In this document: positions 1-5,282 of the stretch, piece by piece
Layout of the letters: every line of letters begins with the position of its first letter
How positions within the stretch are numbered: position 1 is the stretch's first letter
DNA from: an uncultured Roseateles sp.
Lineage (GTDB): Bacteria; Pseudomonadota; Gammaproteobacteria; Burkholderiales; Burkholderiaceae
NCBI GenBank assembly: GCA_946886855.1
Contig: CAMPJJ010000169.1
Span: forward strand, 1 to 8,327
Reading direction: 5' to 3'
DNA: 8,327 nt
Made by a program: the position numbers and the translations under genes
Notes under the pieces: model-generated
What the model was told of the DNA's origin: nothing
The model's database searches: none
What the model saw: only the letters and a program-made list of their open reading frames with translations

Positions 1-135
1 GACTGACGTTGACTGCCGGTGAGCGGGCATGCGGAGGCTGCCGCTCGGTAAAAGGTGCCGAAAGCCTTGCGGGGCGGACGGGCCGCGGCGTGGTCCGAGG
101 GGGGCGGGTCGGGCGAAGCGGTGGCCGGGCGGCGT

Positions 136-191
136 CTGTAGGTGCGCCGCGGGACGATGGGTCCATCGCCCGGCAGGCCCCGTGCCTACAG
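136..191. repeat. Nested inverted repeat upstream of rpoN (copy 1)
   Basis: The outer arms CTGTAGG (136-142) and CCTACAG (185-191) are perfect reverse complements. They enclose an inner stem: CGGG-A-CGATGG (150-160) pairs with CCATCGCCCG (163-172), leaving one bulged A and a two-base centre. The core palindrome GATGG-GT-CCATC (156-167) and the trailing TGCCTACA (183-190) recur in the same order about 122-125 bp downstream. It lies about 70-125 bp upstream of the candidate sigma-54 promoter, where an enhancer-binding activator could bind. That role is inference; an unrelated hairpin is equally possible. Confidence 0.5.
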
Positions 192-259
192 GGATTGCGG
201 CTTTCGGGCAGGCACGCCGAATGGCGCGCGCTCCGCGATATGAAAACGCCGCGGCGAGG

Positions 260-274
260 TGGCATGGTCCTTGC
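260..274 (+). promoter_or_regulatory. Candidate sigma-54 (-24/-12) promoter of rpoN
   Basis: The sequence TGGCATGGTCCTTGC matches the sigma-54 consensus TGGCAC-G-N4-TTGC at every constrained position except one C-to-T change, in a pyrimidine position that tolerates T. The GG and GC doublets have the required 10-bp spacing. The predicted start site is near 286, giving an untranslated leader of about 113 nt before the GTG at 399. It points toward rpoN, so the gene may be autoregulated. Start-site mapping has not been done, so this is a sequence match only. Confidence 0.6.
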
Positions 275-277
275 GCT

Positions 278-315
278 GATGGCTCCATCAGGCCGGTTCG
301 CCGGCACTGCCTACA
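278..315. repeat. Palindrome plus TGCCTACA element (copy 2), over the predicted start site
   Basis: The palindrome GATGG-CT-CCATC (278-289) is followed by TGCCTACA at 308-315, the same arrangement as copy 1 at 156-190 (27 versus 30 bp between the two motifs). The palindrome straddles the start site predicted from the sigma-54 promoter (about 286). A protein bound here could repress, and copy 1 would then be a second operator. This reading is inference from repeat and position. Confidence 0.45.
292..305 (+). other. TTCG-tetraloop hairpin in the rpoN leader
   Basis: GCCGG (292-296) and CCGGC (301-305) are perfect complements around a TTCG loop, so an RNA from the predicted start near 286 would begin with this stable hairpin. 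No T-run follows, so it is not an intrinsic terminator. A 5'-end-stabilising or leader-structure role is possible but unproven. Confidence 0.5.
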
Positions 316-385
316 ACCCGTTCCCGTCCTCGCCGATGGGGACCCTCCGGAATCCGGTTGCAGGCAGCCTCACCCTTTACCGGAC

Positions 386-390
386 AGGAG
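386..390 (+). promoter_or_regulatory. Ribosome binding site deciding the rpoN start
   Basis: AGGAG lies 8 nt before the GTG at 399. The in-frame ATG at 408 has only GGGAG two bases upstream, which is too close, and is 17 nt from AGGAG. The GTG is therefore preferred as the start. Confidence 0.7.
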
Positions 391-398
391 TCTCACAA

Positions 399-1811
399 GT
401 GGGAGCAATGGAACTCAGGCACGAGCATCGGCAGACACAGACGCTGTCGCCTCGGCTCCAGCACGCCGTGCGGCTGCTGCAGATGTCCTCGCTGGACTTC
501 ACCACCATGGTCACCGACATGCTGGGGCGCAACCCCTTCCTGGAAGTGACCGAGTCGTCGGACGATTCGTCGCCGCTGGAATCGGAGATGCCGGTCGCAC
601 CGTCGCCGGTGATGTCGGACGCGCCGGAACCCTTCCCGGACGACCGCGAGATCTGGCGTGCGGAGAGCTCCGGCTCGATGCGCCGCGCGGAGGACGGCGA
701 ACTGAGCGCGCTGGAGATGACCGCCGCGCAGACCTGCCTGCGCGAACACCTGCGCAGCCAGCTGAACGTGCTGCGGCTGTCGCCGCGCGACCTGGTGCTG
801 GCGACGATCGTGGCCGAGTCGGTCGACGACGACGGCTACCTGCGCAGCTCGCTGGAGGAGCTGGCGGTGGTCGCGCAGATGCAGCCGCCGGTGGGCATCG
901 ACGAGATGCAGATCGCGCTCAAGCGCGTGCAGGCGCTGGATCCGCTGGGCGTGGGCGCGCGCAGCGTGGCCGAATGCCTGCTGCTGCAGCTGCCCAAGAT
1001 CGAGGACACGCGCAGCCGCCTGCTGGCCGAGCGCATCATCTCGCAGCACTTGAACCTGCTGGCCTCGCGCGACATCCCGTCGCTGGCGCAGCTGCTGGAC
1101 GTGAGCGTGGCGGAAGCCGAGGCCGTGTGCCTGAAGCTGCGCCGCTTCGACCCGCGGCCGGGCTGGCGCTACGAGACGACGCAGGCCGCCTACATCGTGC
1201 CGGACGTGCTGACGACCAAGGTGCGCGGCCAATGGCGCGTGCAGCTGAATCCGGCGGTGATCCCGAAGGTGCGGATGAACCAGGTGTACGCGGAACTGTT
1301 CCAGCGCCACCGCCAGCAAGGTCATGCGGAAATGGCCAACCACCTGCAGGAGGCCCGCTGGACGATGCGCAACATCGAGCAGCGCTTCTCGACCATCCTG
1401 GACGTGGCCAACGCGATCGTGAAGCGGCAGCGCCACTTCCTCGAGTTCGGCGCGATGGCGATGAAGCCGCTGGGCCTGAAGGAGATCGCCGACGAGGTCG
1501 GCATCCATGAATCGACGGTCTCGCGCGTGACCAACAACAAGTACCTCGCGACGCCGAGCGGCGTGTACGAACTGAAGTACTTCTTCTCGCGCGCGATCGT
1601 GAGCAGCAACGGCAGCGCGTGCTCGGGCACCGCGATCCGCGGACTGATCAAGGACATCATCGAGGCCGAGCGCGCGGAGAACCCGCTGTCCGACGCCGAG
1701 ATCACCCGTCAGCTCGCCCGCCAGGGCCTGGTGGTGGCTCGCCGCACGGTGACCAAGTACCGCCAGATGCTGCGCATCGACGCCGTCGAACGGCGCAGAC
1801 AGCACAGCTGA
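399..1811 (+). CDS. rpoN: RNA polymerase sigma-54 factor RpoN (probable divergent paralogue)
   Basis: Sigma-54 directs RNA polymerase to -24/-12 promoters and needs an AAA+ enhancer-binding activator to open DNA. The product is 470 residues, in the normal family range. Region I (about 4-50) is Gln/Leu-rich with LSPRLQHAVRLLQMSSLDF. An acidic Ser/Asp/Pro region II follows (about 50-105). The core-binding domain carries LDPLGVGAR (D181-R188). The helix-turn-helix is at about 360-386 (LKEIADEVGIHESTVSRVT), followed by ELKYFFS (391-397). The signature RpoN box ARRTVTKYR, which reads the -24 element, is at 447-455. All expected regions are present, so it should be functional. The N-terminus differs from the usual housekeeping RLSQ-type start, and no lptB gene precedes it, so I infer a second, RpoN2-like copy. 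A sigma-54-type promoter lies upstream. No enhancer-binding protein gene is in the window. Confidence 0.96.
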   Translation: MGAMELRHEHRQTQTLSPRLQHAVRLLQMSSLDFTTMVTDMLGRNPFLEVTESSDDSSPLESEMPVAPSPVMSDAPEPFPDDREIWRAESSGSMRRAEDGELSALEMTAAQTCLREHLRSQLNVLRLSPRDLVLATIVAESVDDDGYLRSSLEELAVVAQMQPPVGIDEMQIALKRVQALDPLGVGARSVAECLLLQLPKIEDTRSRLLAERIISQHLNLLASRDIPSLAQLLDVSVAEAEAVCLKLRRFDPRPGWRYETTQAAYIVPDVLTTKVRGQWRVQLNPAVIPKVRMNQVYAELFQRHRQQGHAEMANHLQEARWTMRNIEQRFSTILDVANAIVKRQRHFLEFGAMAMKPLGLKEIADEVGIHESTVSRVTNNKYLATPSGVYELKYFFSRAIVSSNGSACSGTAIRGLIKDIIEAERAENPLSDAEITRQLARQGLVVARRTVTKYRQMLRIDAVERRRQHS

Positions 1812-1845
1812 CGACCCGTTTTCCCGAGGCGCGATGGAGACAAGG

Positions 1846-1870
1846 ACGAGGCCCCAAGAGGCCTCGTTTT
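1846..1870 (+). terminator. Intrinsic terminator after rpoN
   Basis: ACGAGGCC (1846-1853) and GGCCTCGT (1860-1867) form a perfect 8-bp stem with a 6-base loop, followed by a short T-run (1867-1870). It lies 35 bp after the rpoN stop. On the opposite strand the stem is not followed by a T-run, so it probably serves rpoN only. Confidence 0.85.
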
Positions 1871-1904
1871 CATTGGCGGGTTCAGTGGCGGCTTCAGTGG
1901 CGCC
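1869..1904. repeat. Three-unit 12-bp degenerate tandem repeat
   Basis: Three consecutive 12-bp units occur: TTCATTGGCGGG, TTCAGTGGCGGC and TTCAGTGGCGCC. They lie between the convergent 3' ends of rpoN and the small minus-strand gene, directly after the terminator T-run. The array runs into a 10-bp palindrome, GCGCCGGCGC (1900-1909). No coding role is seen; it is probably slippage-derived. Confidence 0.6.
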
Positions 1905-1939
1905 GGCGCAGGGCAGGGGCGCCGCGCCGCCGGCGGGGA

Positions 1940-2326
1940 TCAGTGGTCGGACGAGCGCTTCATCGGGCTGGAGGACTTGGTGTCGTCCTTGACCATCCGG
2001 CCGCGCTGTTCGGCGTCCAGTCCCGGTGTCGATCGCAGGTCGGTGTCGACCTGGCCCTGCTTGAGGTCCTCATGGGCCTGGCCGATGACCTCGCGCTGAT
2101 TCTCACCGGCCGCGCCGGAGCCCATGCCGCCGGTCGAGTCGCCGCCGATGCTCTGATCGCGCTCGTGCGGCAGCTGCGCGTCGTCGTCGTGGGTGGGCGC
2201 TGCGTCGGGCTCGACCTGTCCCGGCGCGACGGGCGACTTGTCGAGCACGGGCCGCGAGCCCGGCGTTTGTGCGGGGCGATCGGTCTTGGGGGCGGGGGTG
2301 CTGGCCATGGCGAGTTCCTGATTCAT
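1940..2326 (-). CDS. Small hydrophilic protein of unknown function with LPHERD motif
   Basis: The product is 128 residues, very rich in Asp, Glu, Gln, Ser, Gly and Pro, with no membrane segment or signal peptide, and is probably largely disordered and cytoplasmic. Two recognisable blocks are LPHERDQS (52-59) and IGQAHEDLKQGQVDTDLR (81-98). From memory, small proteins with an 'ELPHERD ... dD...G.vDTD' pattern are widespread in Burkholderiales and annotated as hypothetical; this was not checked. The ATG at 2326 has GGGGA 5 nt upstream. A second in-frame ATG at 2308 has AGGAA 6 nt upstream and is a real alternative, giving 122 residues. The frame stays open farther upstream to 2422, but that part is Arg-rich and looks non-coding. 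It converges on rpoN and diverges from the gene at 2449. No function can be assigned. Confidence 0.78.
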   Translation of the reverse strand: MNQELAMASTPAPKTDRPAQTPGSRPVLDKSPVAPGQVEPDAAPTHDDDAQLPHERDQSIGGDSTGGMGSGAAGENQREVIGQAHEDLKQGQVDTDLRSTPGLDAEQRGRMVKDDTKSSSPMKRSSDH

Positions 2327-2448
2327 TGAGATCCCCGGTTGAGGCAATCGGCCCACCCGCGCCGACCGGCGAACCGGCCGGCCGACATCACCGCACCAAA
2401 CGTCGCGCGGCGCCACTGACATCCTCCTTGTTCACCTGACATCCCGCC
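2327..2448. promoter_or_regulatory. Divergent intergenic region with CTGACATCC repeats
   Basis: This 122-bp gap separates two divergent genes and should contain promoters for both, but no convincing -35/-10 pair is visible. CTGACATCC occurs twice, at 2416-2424 and 2436-2444, exactly 20 bp apart (about two helical turns). A weaker copy, CCGACATCA, is at 2382-2390. Same-face spacing suits a dimeric regulator, but this is inference. The last repeat ends 4 bp before the ATG at 2449, and no good ribosome binding site is seen there. Confidence 0.4.
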
Positions 2449-3324
2449 ATGCTGACCCTGCCCGCCTCCTTGATCACGCCGTCGAACAGCCCACTGGATG
2501 ACCTGTTCGCCGCGAAGGAAGACCACGGTCCCGGACACCGCGAAGGTCCGGAGGACGACGCCTTCGAGGCCTGCCAGAACGGCAGGCTGCCGCCCGGCGG
2601 TCTGGCCCACCTCGTCCGCGAGGGCGCGGCGCGGCACGAGAGCCGGGCCGCTCTGAGTGACGGCCTGGAAGAGGTGCTGTCCCATTTCACCAGGCAGAAG
2701 CAGCACCGGGCCGGCATGGCGGCGCACCTCTGCCTTCGCGCCAGTGAGCTGGGTCCGGAGCTTCGACAGGATCCGTGGCGGGACGCGAGCCACGCCCGGC
2801 CGCTGCTGAAGGCGGCCGCCACCTTGTCGCGGTGTCTCGACGCGCAGGCCCCGTGGCGGCTGATCCAACTCCAGTTGCAGGAAGACAGCCCGCAATACCG
2901 GCACGAGGCGCTTCGCCGACGCCTCGCGCGCATCGATGAGATGTCGACCACCATCGATCGCGAGCTGGCCGATCCCGGCATCGACCCCGCCCATCCGGGA
3001 CCGCTGAGCTCGCAGGTGCTGGAGGCGTTGACCCACCGGACGGAGGCGGTGGCGGAGCGGATGGGGGCGCTCCTCGCCGCAGCGAGCAACCTGTTGTCGC
3101 TGGCGGACCTGCGCGGTCCGCGCGCCGCGCCGCTGCTGACTGCGCTGTCGGACTACGAAGACATCGTTGCCAAGGCGAGCGAGCGCGCGAGGCGCGACGG
3201 GCACTCCGATGCGATCGCCATGCGGATCGCCCGATACGATGGCCTGGGGGCCGAAGTCCTGCGATTGCCCCACCAGATGTCGGTCGTGCGCGACGCACTG
3301 CTGGGCAGGGGCTGGCGGGGGTGA
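2449..3324 (+). CDS. Unrecognised 291-residue helical protein
   Basis: I do not recognise this protein. It has no signal peptide and no membrane segment. The first 50 residues are polar with Asp, Glu, Gly and Pro; the rest is Ala/Leu/Arg/Glu-rich and predicted mainly helical, including a charged stretch around residues 145-180. An in-frame TGA at 2437-2439 just upstream makes the ATG at 2449 the first usable start, though no clear ribosome binding site precedes it. This frame was chosen over the long opposite-strand frame because that one is a Gln/Arg/His/Gly-rich shadow. Arginine codon use is unusual: at least four AGG and four CGA codons are present, whereas the next gene uses almost only CGC, CGG or CGT. 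This hints at foreign origin or low expression. The mechanosensitive channel gene starts 39 bp downstream on the same strand, so the two may be cotranscribed. Confidence 0.7.
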   Translation: MLTLPASLITPSNSPLDDLFAAKEDHGPGHREGPEDDAFEACQNGRLPPGGLAHLVREGAARHESRAALSDGLEEVLSHFTRQKQHRAGMAAHLCLRASELGPELRQDPWRDASHARPLLKAAATLSRCLDAQAPWRLIQLQLQEDSPQYRHEALRRRLARIDEMSTTIDRELADPGIDPAHPGPLSSQVLEALTHRTEAVAERMGALLAAASNLLSLADLRGPRAAPLLTALSDYEDIVAKASERARRDGHSDAIAMRIARYDGLGAEVLRLPHQMSVVRDALLGRGWRG

Positions 3325-3363
3325 CGCGCAGCGCGCCGGAACGGCGCTTGCCCGCCCGGCGCC

Positions 3364-4485
3364 ATGCAGACCTGGAAATCCCGTTTCGCGATCCTCGATA
3401 CCGACCTCATGCTCTGGGGTCAGTTGTTGCTCGGCGCCTTGGTGATCATCGCCGGCGCGCTGCTCCTGCATGCGATCCTGCGGCCGATCGCCGTGCGCCT
3501 CACGCGTTTCTCACCGCTGCTGAGTTCGGTGGTGAAGCGCTGCGACAACCCGGCCCGGTGGGCCTTGCCGACGATCGGGCTGCTGATCGCCGCGCAGGGC
3601 GTGCCGGACACGATGCCGGGCATCAACGGCGTGCAGCATCTGCTGGGCGTGTTGTGCATCGTCGCGCTGGCCGCCGTCGCGGCCGGCGCGATCACGGGCG
3701 TGGCGCACGGTGTGGCGCTGATGAATCCTGCGGACGTCGAGGACAACCTCGCCGCGCGCCGCATCCAGACGCAGACCAAGGTGCTGGCCCGCGTCGCCAA
3801 GGGGGCGGTGATGCTGACCGCGCTGGCCTTCATCCTGATGACTTTCCCGCGCGCCAAGCAGGTCGGCGCCAGCCTGCTGGCCTCGGCGGGCATCGCCGGA
3901 CTGGTCTTCGGCCTGGCGGCGAAGTCCGTGTTCGGCAACCTGCTCGCCGGTCTGCAGATCGCCATGGCGCAACCGATCCGGCTCGACGACGTGCTCATCA
4001 TCCAGGGCGAATGGGGCCGGGTGGAGGAAATCACCTCGACCTACGTGGTGCTCAAGATCTGGGACGAACGCCGGCTGGTGATCCCGCTTCAATGGTTCAT
4101 CGAGAACCCGTTCCAGAACTGGACGCGCACCAGCTCCAGCATCCTCGGCACGGTGATGCTGTGGGTCGACTTCACGCTGCCGGTCAATGAGCTGCGCGAG
4201 AAGGCCACCATCATGTGCAAGGGCTCGGCGCATTGGGACGGGCGGGTCTGCGGCGTCCAGGTCGTGGAAACCACCGAACGCACCATGCAGATCCGCGTGC
4301 TCGTCAGCGCGAAAGACTCGGGCAAGGCCTTCGACCTGCGCTGCGAGTTGCGCGAAGGTCTGATCGCCTGGCTGCAGAAGACGCACCCGCAGTCGCTGCC
4401 GCGGGTGAGGGCGCTGGTGGAAGACATCCCCGCACCCGCAGCACCGGTGCTCAAACCGTCCCTGCCACCTTCGCCCGCCCCCTGA
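3364..4485 (+). CDS. MscS-family mechanosensitive ion channel
   Basis: This inner-membrane channel is expected to open under membrane tension and release small solutes during hypo-osmotic shock. The product is 373 residues, longer than E. coli MscS (286). It has about four N-terminal hydrophobic helices (roughly 17-39, 66-81, 93-117 and 144-163). A Gly/Ala-rich pore helix follows (167-196), with the family pattern GIAGLVFGLAAKSVFGNLLAG. The cytoplasmic beta domain begins PIRLDDVLII (204-213), GRVEEIT (218-224) and LVIPLQWFIENPFQNWTR (238-255). An alpha/beta domain and a Pro-rich tail complete it. It resembles the YbdG/YnaI-type members more than minimal MscS. Neither the ATG at 3364 nor the next in-frame ATG at 3409 has a good ribosome binding site; coupling to the upstream gene is possible. 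Its stop lies 8 bp from the stop of convergent otsB. Confidence 0.93.
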   Translation: MQTWKSRFAILDTDLMLWGQLLLGALVIIAGALLLHAILRPIAVRLTRFSPLLSSVVKRCDNPARWALPTIGLLIAAQGVPDTMPGINGVQHLLGVLCIVALAAVAAGAITGVAHGVALMNPADVEDNLAARRIQTQTKVLARVAKGAVMLTALAFILMTFPRAKQVGASLLASAGIAGLVFGLAAKSVFGNLLAGLQIAMAQPIRLDDVLIIQGEWGRVEEITSTYVVLKIWDERRLVIPLQWFIENPFQNWTRTSSSILGTVMLWVDFTLPVNELREKATIMCKGSAHWDGRVCGVQVVETTERTMQIRVLVSAKDSGKAFDLRCELREGLIAWLQKTHPQSLPRVRALVEDIPAPAAPVLKPSLPPSPAP

Positions 4486-4493
4486 AGGACCAC

Positions 4494-5282
4494 TCAGGAC
4501 CCCGGTCGGCCCTCTCCCGGTTCACCGAGGTGGTCCAGCATCAGGCGGAGGACGACGTCGATCTCCGCTTGCTCGTTGAGGTAGTACCTCGCGTGACTGT
4601 GGTCGAGGCGAGGACCCACGCGCACAGTCACCCAGTCGGCACCGGCACGCTGGAACGCCGGCTCGTCGTTGGTGTCGTCGCCGACATAGAAACCGGCATC
4701 GGCACCATAGCGCGCCGTGAGTCGCGTCATCGCGTCACCCTTGTCCGGCGCGCCCTCGACCAGGACGTTGACCACACGCTTGCCCGGCTCGGTGATGACA
4801 CCCGGCGGCAGGTCGGCTATGAGCTCGGCGATCGCTTCGCGTGCAGACACAGGATTGGGCGCCATCCGGTAATGGATCGCGATCGAGGCCCCCTTGTCCT
4901 CGATGGTCGCGCCGGCCCGGTTGAGCGCCGGCTCCATGCGCAGCATCCGGTCCCGGAAGGCGCCCAGCGTCGTCACCACGTGCGGGTCGGGACCGTCGAA
5001 CTCGTCCTCCGCGCCGTGGTTGCCGACGATGTGCGTAGGCTTGAAGCCCAACCGGTGCCGCACGTCCAGCACCTGACGGCCGCTGACGACCGCCACAGGC
5101 AGTCGCGTGGCCAGCTGCGCCAGCAGCCTGGCCGTGGGCTCGGGAAGCCGCGCCTCGTCGGGATGCATGACGATGGGCGCGAGCGTGCCGTCGAAGTCGA
5201 AGCCCAGCAGGGGGCGGCGTGTCATGAGGCGGGCGACCGCGGCGCGGCCCTCCGCGTCGAGCAGATATCGCACCGGCATCAT
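4494..5282 (-). CDS. otsB: Trehalose-6-phosphate phosphatase OtsB
   Basis: This enzyme dephosphorylates trehalose-6-phosphate to trehalose, the second step of the OtsAB pathway, in the cytoplasm. The product is 262 residues, normal for the family. The HAD-superfamily motifs are intact: motif I DFDGTL with nucleophile D29 and acid/base D31; motif II VVSGR (65-69); GNHGAE (87-92); the substrate-contact block DKGASIAIHYR (130-140); the motif III lysine K182; and motif IV GDDTND (202-207). The chosen ATG at 5282 overlaps the otsA stop as ATGA, with AGGAGG (5293-5298) 10 nt upstream. An adjacent ATG at 5279 is a near-equal alternative. The frame extends upstream to 5357, but only inside otsA. The overlap implies coupled translation with otsA. 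It converges on the mscS gene with an 8-bp gap, and no terminator hairpin fits there. Confidence 0.96.
   Translation of the reverse strand: MMPVRYLLDAEGRAAVARLMTRRPLLGFDFDGTLAPIVMHPDEARLPEPTARLLAQLATRLPVAVVSGRQVLDVRHRLGFKPTHIVGNHGAEDEFDGPDPHVVTTLGAFRDRMLRMEPALNRAGATIEDKGASIAIHYRMAPNPVSAREAIAELIADLPPGVITEPGKRVVNVLVEGAPDKGDAMTRLTARYGADAGFYVGDDTNDEPAFQRAGADWVTVRVGPRLDHSHARYYLNEQAEIDVVLRLMLDHLGEPGEGRPGS

Larger units (their letters stand above)
1..398. other. Non-coding region upstream of rpoN
   Basis: No convincing gene is present. The rpoN frame stays open leftward to position 9, but that extension is low-complexity Gly/Arg/Ala-rich sequence and does not resemble any RpoN N-terminus. A good ribosome binding site sits just before the internal GTG at 399. 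The region holds a sigma-54-type promoter (260-274), two GATGG-NT-CCATC palindromes (156-167 and 278-289), a TTCG-loop hairpin (292-305) and the ribosome binding site (386-390). The usual lptB-type ABC transporter gene that commonly precedes housekeeping rpoN in proteobacteria is not visible within these 398 bases. Confidence 0.6.

Noticed and set aside
9..398. N-terminal extension of rpoN to an ATG at 9
   Set aside because: The extra 130 residues are low-complexity, have no counterpart in RpoN proteins, overlap the candidate promoter, and a good ribosome binding site marks the GTG at 399.
29..1510. A 493-residue plus-strand frame and a 470-residue minus-strand frame (393-1805) overlapping rpoN
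   Set aside because: Both are Ala/Arg/Gly or His/Arg-rich shadows of rpoN, whose own frame carries every family motif.
2344..2358. GG-N10-GC doublets on the minus strand before the small LPHERD gene
   Set aside because: Only the minimal doublets and TTGC match; the CACG part is absent and the predicted start would be within about 7 nt of the ATG.
3337..3351. Possible sigma-54 promoter CGGAACGGCGCTTGC before mscS
   Set aside because: Only 9 of 11 constrained positions match, about two such sites are expected by chance in the window, and the predicted start would fall one base before the ATG.
2323..3471. A 382-residue open frame on the minus strand opposite the unknown gene and the start of mscS
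   Set aside because: Gln/Arg/Gly-rich shadow composition, and it overlaps the start of the secure mscS gene. The plus-strand frame has a more protein-like composition.
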